Assembly: GCA_030628905.1 (NCBI GenBank)
Contig: DAOVQB010000234.1
Span: 1-6,534, forward strand
Length of the DNA: 6,534 nt
Origin: DAOVQB01 sp023128935
Lineage (GTDB): Bacteria; Eisenbacteria; RBG-16-71-46; CAIMUX01; WJJG01
Direction of reading: 5' to 3'
Made by a program: the position numbers and the translations under genes. This document shows, piece after piece, positions 1 to 6,323 of the stretch. The notes under the pieces are model-generated. The model was given only the letters and a program-made list of their open reading frames with translations. It was not told the origin of the DNA and ran no database searches. Within the stretch, counting starts at the first letter, position 1, and every line of letters begins with the position of its first letter.

Positions 1-7
1 AAAGCCA

Positions 8-121
8 ATGCCATCTGAAGCGAACAACAGGCACCTCTTTGATCGCTGGGCAGAAGCCTACGATCTAGGAGTGTCTGCATCCACGGAGTTTCCCCTTGCC
101 GGGTACGGGCAAGTCCTTTGA
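8..121 (+). pseudogene. Truncated SAM-dependent methyltransferase, N-terminal remnant
   Basis: An ATG at 8 opens a 37-codon frame ending at TGA 119-121. It is too short for most gene callers, but its sequence is that of the extreme N-terminus of class I SAM-dependent methyltransferases: the pattern NRHLFDRWAEAYD, then a Ser-rich stretch, then FPLAGYGQVL. In the family this helix-rich lead-in precedes the glycine-rich SAM-binding loop (LDxGxGxG). That loop is absent in all forward frames here, because the sequence after ~118 is instead the antisense strand of a solute-binding protein gene. The copy has therefore lost its 3' portion by rearrangement and cannot be a working enzyme. Only 7 nt lie upstream, so the ribosome-binding site is outside the window, and the ATG at 8 could be internal to a slightly longer gene. 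The family call rests on pattern recognition over 37 residues, so the exact methyltransferase type is unknown. Confidence 0.6.
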
Positions 122-458
122 GCCCTTCGTACTGCTTGAATTGGGCACTGAAGCCGTGGAGGCCTGGATTCTCCTCAGCGCGCCGAATAATTTCGATCTG
201 CTGGATCATCTCTGGCCATGTCGTCGGTGGTCGAGGAATCCGGGCCAATCTCCAGTTCCACATGGATGCCGGGATGGGACTGATGGAAGATGCGCAGCGC
301 CTCCTTCCAGGCATCGGGGTTATTGGCCTTCCAAACTGCGACTCTTACGATTACCTGTCCTGTCCTGTCCGGTCAGGCGAACCCCCACATCCCGCCATCT
401 GCCCGAGGGCTATCGCGAGGATGCCAGCTAGGCCCAAGATGCCGGTTATCACACGCAT
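119..458 (-). pseudogene. Broken ABC-transporter extracellular sugar-binding lipoprotein (family 1 SBP)
   Basis: ATG 458-456 is preceded by a good Shine-Dalgarno (GGAGAG, 464-469, 5-nt spacing). It starts a textbook lipoprotein signal: MRVIT, a hydrophobic stretch, then GQMAGC with the lipidated Cys at residue 24. The frame stops at TAA (351-353) after 35 residues. Shifting frame at the pentanucleotide run (354-370) continues directly into VIVRVAVWKANNPDAWKEAL and HPGIHVELEIGPDSS (354 down to ~235), the mature N-terminus typical of ABC solute-binding proteins. Near 230 the sequence jumps, back in the ATG frame, to PPTTWPEMIQQIE and GFSAQFKQYEGL (230 to ~120). In intact sugar-binding proteins these motifs lie roughly a hundred residues further on, so the middle is deleted. 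Homology ends at ~119, where methyltransferase sequence begins. Intact proteins are about 400 residues; this locus has parts of the first half only. It would have captured a sugar outside the inner membrane for an ABC importer, but no permease genes are present here. Confidence 0.75.
354..370. repeat. Pentanucleotide tandem repeat (CCTGT)3CC, frameshift site
   Basis: Three full copies of CCTGT plus CC lie just after the lipobox codons of the binding-protein pseudogene (read as GGACA units on the minus strand). With three copies the lipoprotein frame ends at TAA a few codons later. With one copy fewer, the leader would join the conserved binding-protein frame without any other change (reading ...DRTGQ-VIVRVAVW). 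This is what is expected of slipped-strand expansion by one unit. The tract is short for a phase-variable contingency locus, so a fixed mutation is more likely than active switching. Confidence 0.8.
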
Positions 459-463
459 GCTTG

Positions 464-469
464 CTCTCC
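464..469 (-). promoter_or_regulatory. Ribosome-binding site of the binding-protein pseudogene
   Basis: On the minus strand GGAGAG lies 5 nt before ATG 458-456. This strong Shine-Dalgarno fixes the start of the lipoprotein frame and excludes the longer minus-strand frame that begins at 650. Confidence 0.7.
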
Positions 470-703
470 ATCTAAAGAAGAGGCACCTTTCCCTCACATC
501 TTGTGGAGAAGGCTGCAAAGCGCGCAACCTGGGGTCATGGGAGGCGTACGGGCAGGATAGGGCGCGCCAGGGGCCGCCCAGGATGCCGTGGCAGGTCATA
601 CGAACACCGATGGGCAAGGTCATCGAAGGCCGCGCCAGGACAGGTGCCACGATGCGGTGGCGGGGGAAGATGTGTTGACCGTTCAGTACGCATCAAGGGA
701 AGT

Positions 704-708
704 GAGGG
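704..708 (+). promoter_or_regulatory. Ribosome-binding site selecting the GTG 716 start
   Basis: GAGGG sits 7 nt before GTG 716-718. The only other in-frame candidates (GTG at 503, 643 and 770) lack a convincing upstream purine-rich site, so this element argues for 716 as the start of the secreted repeat protein. Confidence 0.5.
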
Positions 709-715
709 CGCAGAC

Positions 716-2584
716 GTGAGTGCAAACCGCTTCTTCCACGGAAGGGTCCCTGGCCCTTGGCACGCAGAGGTGCCTGGCCTTTGGCATGGAAGGGTCCCCG
801 ACCTTTGGCCTGCCGGGATTGCTCTGGCCAGGCGCCCCTCCGCCTGGGCCGTCTCTGTCGGGCTGCTGGCCATTGCGGTTCTTTCTATCCATGCCGGCCA
901 GTGCCAGGCGAAGGGGCCTGTCCTGGCTGCCATCAAGGAAATATCGAGCGAAGGCCTCTACTGCGAGACCTTCTCCCTGGACCGGGACACTGAGGTTGAG
1001 ATCCAGGCAGTTGCCAGCGGGTGGCCGAAGGAGAAGATCCTCTTTTCCTATCCATGGCTGCTGGATCTTCGCACGCGCTCGGTGGTCTGGAGCATGGAAC
1101 CCTCCGCGGTCTTCAAGTGCAGGCATGACAACGTTCGAGCGAAGAAAGTCCTCCGCTTACGCGCAGGGGACTACGCGCTCTATTTCTCTGCCCTCGGCGG
1201 TAATTTCCCCATCAAAAAGCAGATCAAATTCCTGAAGCTATTCGACTTAGGTACGATCAATGTCACAGGTGGAAGGTCAGCCGGGTGGGATCGCTATGGT
1301 AGGCCCAGGGACTGGCACGTGACACTCCGCGCGCTGGACAAGAACTTCCCGCTTGAGGCCGTGTCTTCACCCGCGCGCCCCCCGGACCGGGGAGAGATCC
1401 TGCGGTTCCAGGGGATGAGATCTATGGAATACCGTCGTGCCCGGCTCGTGGTGACCGAGAGAGTCCGCTTGCGCCTGCGCGCTATTGGCGAGTACGTCGC
1501 GCGCGAGCAGAGCTTTACGGACGGTGCGTGGATCGAGGATATGGACGCGTGCGAGCGGGCGTGGGAAATGACGCTTATCAACACAGATCCTGCAGGCGGG
1601 GCCAAGAAAAACCGCGTTTTCGATGATGAGATGATCCTGACGCCCGGTCGATTCATGGTCTGCTACGCAACGGACGATTCGCATGCCACGGATGATTGGA
1701 ACGCGCGGCCGCCCTTTGACCCCGAGTCCTGGGGCTTGACGTTGATTCCATTAGACCCGATCCCGCGGGGGGCCATGGAAGTGACCCTGGATCCTCCGGA
1801 TGAGAACGTGATCGCGCGGATTGATCGCGTGGGTGACGCAGAATTTGTGCGCACGGGCTTCAGTCTCAACCGTCCGGCCGATATCTGTATCCGCGCCTTC
1901 GGCGAGTGGGGACGGAGACGGGATGCATTCTTGGATTTCGGATGGATTGAAGACGCAGAGACCCTCGAAGAGATCTGGGTCATGTCGCCGAAGCGTGATG
2001 CTTATGCTGGTGGAGAGTACCGCAATCGGCTCGTCCTGGACGGCGTGCGGCTGGCGGCGGGAAGCTACTACGTCTGCTACATCAGCGACGAGGCTCATTC
2101 ATACCGGAGATGGCACAATCACCCGCCTTACGATCCCGAAGCCTGGGGGATTACACTGAGCGGGGTTGGCAAGGGGTTCTCCATGGATGATGTCAGCCGG
2201 TTTGATGAATCCGAGGGGCCGGCGACAGTGATTCGGATCGCTCCAGTGGGGGATGACAAACGCAAGCGTATCAGATTCGAGGTCAAGGAACCGATGTCCC
2301 TCAAGGTCATTTCGCTGGGGGAGGGAGCAGGCGGGCAAATGCACGACTTCGGGTGGCTTGTGCGAGAGGATACCGGCGAGACTGTCTGGGAGATGACTTA
2401 CTCCAATTCGCAGCATGCCGGGGGCGCCAAGAAGAACCGGCGTTGCGAGCGGGTTTTATCCCTCGATCCGGGCAGGTACAGCCTGCATTATCAGTCCGAT
2501 GACAGTCATTCCTTCCCCGACTGGAATGCCCGTCCACCCCATGACCCGCACCTATGGGGTGTAACACTGCTCGAACTTCCCTAA
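716..2584 (+). CDS. Secreted protein with four copies of an unnamed ~137-residue domain
   Basis: I do not recognise a named family. From GTG 716 the product is 622 residues; an open frame runs back to GTG 503, but its extra 71 residues are Arg/Gly-rich and precede the export signal. A signal peptide is visible: ARRPS, a hydrophobic core at about 43-60, and a likely cut after QCQA (65), so the protein is exported. The rest is four tandem units. Units 2-4 share GWIED/GWLVRE (Trp at 272, 410, 547), a WEMT-like strand, GG-x-x-[KR]-N-R (294, 432, 569), an L-x-x-G-x-Y strand, and a block D[DE][SA]H..W/D-x-x-x-PP-x-DP-x-x-WG-[ILV]-TL (from 320, 458, 595). Unit 1 (about 66-210) is degenerate, keeping only the Trp at 114, VVWSME, GDYALYF and RPRDWHVTL. 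The pattern suggests a beta-sandwich, possibly ligand-binding; that is inference. There is no membrane anchor or sorting tail. The glycosyltransferase gene follows by 37 nt. Confidence 0.85.
   Translation: MSANRFFHGRVPGPWHAEVPGLWHGRVPDLWPAGIALARRPSAWAVSVGLLAIAVLSIHAGQCQAKGPVLAAIKEISSEGLYCETFSLDRDTEVEIQAVASGWPKEKILFSYPWLLDLRTRSVVWSMEPSAVFKCRHDNVRAKKVLRLRAGDYALYFSALGGNFPIKKQIKFLKLFDLGTINVTGGRSAGWDRYGRPRDWHVTLRALDKNFPLEAVSSPARPPDRGEILRFQGMRSMEYRRARLVVTERVRLRLRAIGEYVAREQSFTDGAWIEDMDACERAWEMTLINTDPAGGAKKNRVFDDEMILTPGRFMVCYATDDSHATDDWNARPPFDPESWGLTLIPLDPIPRGAMEVTLDPPDENVIARIDRVGDAEFVRTGFSLNRPADICIRAFGEWGRRRDAFLDFGWIEDAETLEEIWVMSPKRDAYAGGEYRNRLVLDGVRLAAGSYYVCYISDEAHSYRRWHNHPPYDPEAWGITLSGVGKGFSMDDVSRFDESEGPATVIRIAPVGDDKRKRIRFEVKEPMSLKVISLGEGAGGQMHDFGWLVREDTGETVWEMTYSNSQHAGGAKKNRRCERVLSLDPGRYSLHYQSDDSHSFPDWNARPPHDPHLWGVTLLELP
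737..808 (+). repeat. Three tandem 24-bp units in the N-terminal leader
   Basis: Three adjacent 24-nt units (737-760, 761-784, 785-808) share the core GG-x-CCTGGCC-x-TTGG. They translate in frame as HGRVPGPW, HAEVPGLW and HGRVPDLW, giving an octapeptide repeat with a Val-Pro and a closing Trp. The repeat lies in the long N-terminal region before the hydrophobic core of the signal peptide. Its 24-bp length keeps the frame whatever the copy number. Confidence 0.85.
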
Positions 2585-2621
2585 TGAGTCGGGTTCGTCC
2601 GTTAGCGGGACTAGGCAGGCT

Positions 2622-3689
2622 ATGGGGCTAAGCTCAGGAGACCCAGGAGCGTTTCGCATCGCTGTTCTGGCTGCGCACTGGCTCGGAGACACCTTTTGGG
2701 GGCTCCAGCTCGTTCCCTTTCTGCGCTCCCGTTTCCCTTCCGCACAGATCGACCTGCTTGTCCACCCGGAGAATCGCTGGCTAGCGGAGCTCTGGGCGCC
2801 CAAGCAGCGCGTACACGACGTCCACGGCCTTGTCAGAGATCGTCTCCGGGAGGGCAGCTGGTCGCCATGGACACTCTGGAGGCGGAGCAGGCAGCTACGT
2901 GCGCGGCTGGGCAAGGTCGATCTCTTCATCGACCTGACAGGCACCCCGGCCTCGGGTTTCCTGACCCGCTTAGTGGGACCAAGGCGATCGATCGGTCTGG
3001 CAGGGCGGGGATTCTGTTCGCTCTTCTACAATACCTTCCGGACCACGGGGGACTTCAGGGGGCATTTGGCCAAGCGGCCCTGGTGGCTGCTGGAGCCCCA
3101 CTATGGAGGCTTCGCGGCCTGGCCGTCTGCAGATGAACAGATGCAGCCCTTATTGCCCGGGTCACCGGAGTGGCAGGCCAGGGGCGCTGATGCTGTGCTC
3201 CTCTTCCCAGGTGCCGGATGGATGCAGAAGCAGTGGCCGCTCGAGTTGTTTGTCGATCTGGCCAAGCAATTGCAGCGGGATGGGCAGAGCGCCTACCTCC
3301 TCTTCTCCGAAAGGGAGCAGGCCCTGGCAGCACGCTCGCCGGCACTGGATGTGGAATCCTCGGGCATCCAGATCCGTGTCACGGACGGCCCAGCCATGCT
3401 CCGTATGCTCCGCTCAGCAACCGCGGTTGTGGCAAATGACTCCGGTGGGGCTCACCTGGCTGCCGCATGGGGGATTCCGACAGTGGCTCTCTTTGGCCCG
3501 ACGAATCCCGGGATCTGTGGCCCGCTTGGAAGAACAACGCGCATTCTCCGCACCAGCTGCCAGGACCGTCCCGAGGGAGGCCAGCATCACTGCCACGATA
3601 GGCCTGCGTACAACTGTCCGCGGACGTGCATGGAATCGATCTCCCCCCGGCAGGTGCGCGACGCGCTCATTTCCCTCCTGCAAGAGTAG
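2622..3689 (+). CDS. Glycosyltransferase family 9 (ADP-heptose:LPS heptosyltransferase-like)
   Basis: The product is 355 residues, a normal length for GT9, a GT-B fold family that transfers heptose from an ADP-sugar to lipopolysaccharide core or a related glycan at the inner face of the inner membrane. The N-terminal domain begins FRIAVLAAHWLGDTFWGLQL; Asp23 of the GD motif corresponds by position to the proposed catalytic Asp of WaaC. The C-terminal domain starts at LLFPGAGWMQKQWP (193-206); Lys203 in K-x-W matches the donor-phosphate Lys. The signature NDSGGAHLAAAWGIPTVALF (272-291), followed by GPTNP, holds the conserved Asp273. Cysteines at 313, 324, 332 and 336 form the Cys-rich C-terminal patch common in GT9. 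The start ATG 2622 has a weak AGGCAGG upstream. A 37-nt gap from the secreted repeat protein suggests cotranscription. The acceptor sugar cannot be told from sequence, so I give no waa symbol. Confidence 0.92.
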   Translation: MGLSSGDPGAFRIAVLAAHWLGDTFWGLQLVPFLRSRFPSAQIDLLVHPENRWLAELWAPKQRVHDVHGLVRDRLREGSWSPWTLWRRSRQLRARLGKVDLFIDLTGTPASGFLTRLVGPRRSIGLAGRGFCSLFYNTFRTTGDFRGHLAKRPWWLLEPHYGGFAAWPSADEQMQPLLPGSPEWQARGADAVLLFPGAGWMQKQWPLELFVDLAKQLQRDGQSAYLLFSEREQALAARSPALDVESSGIQIRVTDGPAMLRMLRSATAVVANDSGGAHLAAAWGIPTVALFGPTNPGICGPLGRTTRILRTSCQDRPEGGQHHCHDRPAYNCPRTCMESISPRQVRDALISLLQE

Positions 3690-3707
3690 CGCTACGGATA
3701 TCATGAG

Positions 3708-3722
3708 CGGTTGACCCAACCG
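3708..3722. other. Short hairpin in the convergent intergenic gap
   Basis: CGGTTG-ACC-CAACCG forms a 6-bp stem with a 3-nt loop, 18 nt after the glycosyltransferase stop and between two convergent genes. There is no T-run on either side, so it is at most a weak bidirectional terminator or an mRNA end-stabilising hairpin. A second imperfect stem (GACGAGC at 3739-3745 with GCTCATCGTC at 3757-3766) overlaps the stop of the minus-strand gene. I see nothing else in 3690-3764. Confidence 0.3.
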
Positions 3723-3764
3723 GCGAGGACCGGGATTTGACGAGCGACCAGGCTCTGCTCATCG

Positions 3765-6323
3765 TCATTTGATCCGAATCAAACGTCGTGTCTCACGCTG
3801 CTCCCCCGCCGCCAGCCGCACGAAGTAGACGCCCACGGGGGCCGACTGTCCGGCCGCATCCCGACTGTCCCATGTGATGGCATGCCGTCCGGCAGTATGC
3901 GTGCCCTGGGCCAAGGCACGTACGAGACGACCGCCGATATCATAGACGCAAAGATCCACTTTGACCGGTCGTGCCAGCTCGAACTGGATCGTTGTCTGGT
4001 TGTCAAAGGGGTTGGGGGCACTGAGCAGCAGACAGCTGCCGCTGGTGGCGAGTTCTCCCGGACCGGGTGCATCCGCGAATCCGCCCTGGTAGATCATCTG
4101 AGCCACGTGCGCGTGGAGCCGGAGATCCTCGAGGCTCTCACCCCCCACCATGGCGAAGACCACCCGCTGCTCCTCGCCCGGCGTCAGGTCAAACGGCCCC
4201 GCCGCGGCCAGGATGCCGTAGTCGTCCGGATCGGTGGCTTCGGTGAGAACGTATTCGGGACCGGCCGCCGAAAGGAAACCGTACTTGTCCGCATCCAGGA
4301 TGTAGGTGTTCGGCCAGGTGTAGGTGGGGTTGTGGATCAGGGTTAGATTGCTGACTGGCGGGTCACCCGGCTGCTCTTCGAGGAGTTGCACACCCGCGTG
4401 AAGTCCTGAGGGATCGTTCATGTAGACCAACTTGTAGTCTGCGCAGACCGCGCCGGTGGTCTGGGAGTAGTCCTCGAAATCGAAATCTGCGAAGACTCCC
4501 ACGTAGAGATCGGTCAGCCGGCTCTCGCCGTCATTCCTAATTGTATAGCGAATGATCACATGGTCTGTCGCTACGGAATTGGCTGCGTAGGCCCACGACT
4601 CCTGATCGACAAAGAGGCCCCGCGGTTCGGCCGCGGCCGAGTCGCAGTAGCTGGCGTGTATGTCCTGGTGGGAACTTCCATCCTCGGCAATCCAGACGTG
4701 CCCGTCGGGATCCGCAGAGACGGTCCACTCCTTCGCGGGATCGCCGTCGTAGTCGCGGTTGGCAACGTAGGTCTCGCTCTCCCCGACCCACAGACCACCG
4801 ATGTAGAGCAAATTGGAAGCGCCCGCGGGGTAGACGAAGCCCGAACCCTCACTCTGCGCCCCATCCATGAAGCCCAGAATGCCTTGATCGGTCATGGTCA
4901 GGACGCAGCGGCCCGCGTCGTGATCGGCATAGTCGTAGGGCGGGAGGAAGATTTGCTCGGGCGCCCAGTCCGAGCCGCCCAGACCGGTATCGATCGTCCG
5001 CACGCTCCAGTAATAAAGTGCCGGCGGGATGTCCCGCAGAAGGGTCAGCTCGCCCGCCTGTCCAACATTGCCCATCAGCGGCGTCGCATGGCGGCCCGAG
5101 ACGATATCACTCCCTCCCGGCGAAGTTCCCACGCGCAGGCAGTAGTAGAGCCCCAGGTCGGGAGTCTCATCATCCTGCGCGCCGCTCCAACTCAGGTGCA
5201 GGCCGTCGGGCGTCAGCTCACCGGCGAGGTTGGTTGGAGGCGTGGGCGCGCTGTTACTCGCCCCAGTCCTTCTCTTATAGAGGCGCGCAAATTTCGTGTT
5301 GCTGAAGTCGGTTCCGTTGATAAAGAGTTCCAGCATGCCATCGCCATCCACATCAGCCCAGCTCAGTGAACCGCGGTTGACACCCGGGAAGATGAACGCA
5401 TTCATGCTGAAGCCACTGCCCGTGTTCTCGTAGAGCTGTGTGTGGAGACCGCTTCCGGTGTATCCGCAGAAGGCAATGTCCAGATCGCCGTCATTGTCAT
5501 AATCACCCCAGGCGCAGGAGCTGCGGTAGATCTGTAGCAACTCGCCACCTAATTGGGTGAAGTTGCCCGCGGCGTCGTTCTCGTAGATGCGTGCCGCGCG
5601 AGGCCCGCCGGTTTCTAGCTCACCTGTGAAAGCCAAATCGAGGTCTCGATCATTGTCGAAGTCGCCGCAGGCTACATCGGAGAGGTTCACGCCGGGAAGC
5701 CCGTGGCTGCCATCCTCGGTCAAGGTGCCTGTGGGGTCATTCTCATAGTAGATCGCGCGCCGCTGGCTGCCATCATGCCCCGTCAGCACGAGATCCAGAT
5801 CCCCATCGCAGTCGAAGTCGCCCCAATCGGCGCTACCCGCCGAGAGGCCGATCAAGGTAGCGGCGTCGGGCGAGAGCATTCCCAGGGGATCGTTGCGATA
5901 GAGTATCGTCCGCCGCGCGGCCCCATCATAGCCCATGACAAGCAGATCCAGATCGCCGTCATTGTCGACATCGCCCCAGGCCACCGAGGCATGATTCACC
6001 GCGGTTAGGACCTGGGCGCTGTCACAGGTTAGCCTGCCGCCGCCGTTGTTGGTGTAGATCCAAGCCGCCCGGCCCGCGTCGGACATCCCCGCCAGAGCCA
6101 GATCGAGATCGCCGTCGCCGTCATAGTCGCCCCACGCGAGTCCGCCACTGCTCTCATTCTGCACGCCGATCACTTCGTTGGACAGCTCGGTGAGGGCACC
6201 GGAGCGGTTCTCGTAGATGAGGGTGACGCGTCCCTCATCGCTCTCTCCACAGAGCGCCAAGTCGAGGTCACCATCCCCATCGATATCTCCCCAGGCGGAC
6301 TCCCCGTCTCTAGTCCCCATCAC
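3765..6323 (-). CDS. Surface protein: FG-GAP seven-bladed propeller, Fn3, unnamed domain, FlgD/T9SS-like tail (N-terminus apparently missing)
   Basis: From GTG 6323 the product has 852 residues. Residues 8-350 hold seven FG-GAP/VCBS repeats of the type AWGDxDGDGDLDLAL (Trp or its equivalent at 11, 64, 116, 167, 219, 272, 322; period 50-53), enough for a closed integrin-like beta-propeller with Ca-binding Asp loops. An Fn3-like domain follows at about 360-460 (TPPTNLAGEL to YYWSVRT). Then comes a ~290-residue domain (about 462-750; DHDAGRCVLTMTDQG, YIGGLWVG, YVANRDYDGDP, VGVFADFDFED) that I can associate only with large exported FCB-type proteins. Residues 769-852 (APNPFDNQTTIQFELARP to GVYFVRLAAG) are a FlgD-Ig/type IX secretion-like C-terminal domain. 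Such proteins are exported and start with a signal peptide; none is present. The frame stays open to 6428 with no ATG/GTG/TTG and is closed by TGA 6429-6431, and neither candidate start (GTG 6323, ATG 6320) has a ribosome-binding site. The 5' end is probably lost or disrupted. Confidence 0.88.
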   Translation of the reverse strand: MMGTRDGESAWGDIDGDGDLDLALCGESDEGRVTLIYENRSGALTELSNEVIGVQNESSGGLAWGDYDGDGDLDLALAGMSDAGRAAWIYTNNGGGRLTCDSAQVLTAVNHASVAWGDVDNDGDLDLLVMGYDGAARRTILYRNDPLGMLSPDAATLIGLSAGSADWGDFDCDGDLDLVLTGHDGSQRRAIYYENDPTGTLTEDGSHGLPGVNLSDVACGDFDNDRDLDLAFTGELETGGPRAARIYENDAAGNFTQLGGELLQIYRSSCAWGDYDNDGDLDIAFCGYTGSGLHTQLYENTGSGFSMNAFIFPGVNRGSLSWADVDGDGMLELFINGTDFSNTKFARLYKRRTGASNSAPTPPTNLAGELTPDGLHLSWSGAQDDETPDLGLYYCLRVGTSPGGSDIVSGRHATPLMGNVGQAGELTLLRDIPPALYYWSVRTIDTGLGGSDWAPEQIFLPPYDYADHDAGRCVLTMTDQGILGFMDGAQSEGSGFVYPAGASNLLYIGGLWVGESETYVANRDYDGDPAKEWTVSADPDGHVWIAEDGSSHQDIHASYCDSAAAEPRGLFVDQESWAYAANSVATDHVIIRYTIRNDGESRLTDLYVGVFADFDFEDYSQTTGAVCADYKLVYMNDPSGLHAGVQLLEEQPGDPPVSNLTLIHNPTYTWPNTYILDADKYGFLSAAGPEYVLTEATDPDDYGILAAAGPFDLTPGEEQRVVFAMVGGESLEDLRLHAHVAQMIYQGGFADAPGPGELATSGSCLLLSAPNPFDNQTTIQFELARPVKVDLCVYDIGGRLVRALAQGTHTAGRHAITWDSRDAAGQSAPVGVYFVRLAAGEQRETRRLIRIK

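Larger units (their letters stand above)
459..715. other. Spacer between divergent gene starts
   Basis: This 257-nt GC-rich stretch separates the minus-strand lipoprotein start (458) from the plus-strand secreted protein start (716), so it should carry promoters for both. I see a TTGACC at 675-680 that resembles a -35 box, but no matching -10 at the right distance. All long frames crossing it translate to Arg/Gly/Pro-rich low-complexity sequence without recognisable domains. A 9-bp direct repeat, CGCGCCAGG, occurs at 563-571 and 631-639; I give it no meaning. Confidence 0.4.

Noticed and set aside
563..639. CGCGCCAGG direct repeat (563-571, 631-639) with loosely similar flanks
   Set aside because: Only 9 bp are exact and the flanks align poorly in a GC-rich spacer, so chance similarity is likely.
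351..650. 99-residue minus-strand protein starting at 650
   Set aside because: The first ~64 residues are featureless. The internal ATG at 458 has the Shine-Dalgarno and begins the lipoprotein signal.
96..678. Long plus-strand frames (96-431, 118-678) over the left end
   Set aside because: They are antisense to the binding-protein pseudogene and give no domain. The stretch VLLELGTEAVEAW loosely resembles a methyltransferase SAM motif, but the second half of GxGxG is missing and the opposite strand is clearly binding-protein-like.
503..715. N-terminal extension of the secreted repeat protein back to GTG 503
   Set aside because: The extra 71 residues are Arg/Gly-rich low complexity, lie before the signal peptide, and have no good ribosome-binding site; GTG 716 has GAGGG at 7 nt.
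4560..5369. 269-residue plus-strand frame opposite the propeller gene, plus the other long antisense frames there
   Set aside because: It is a mirror frame of a strongly supported GC-rich coding sequence and has no recognisable domain or ribosome-binding site.
5400..6300. Recurring ~156-bp DNA similarity in the propeller gene as a possible CRISPR or DNA repeat array
   Set aside because: The periodicity is that of protein-level FG-GAP blades; the DNA copies are diverged and there are no uniform repeats with unique spacers.
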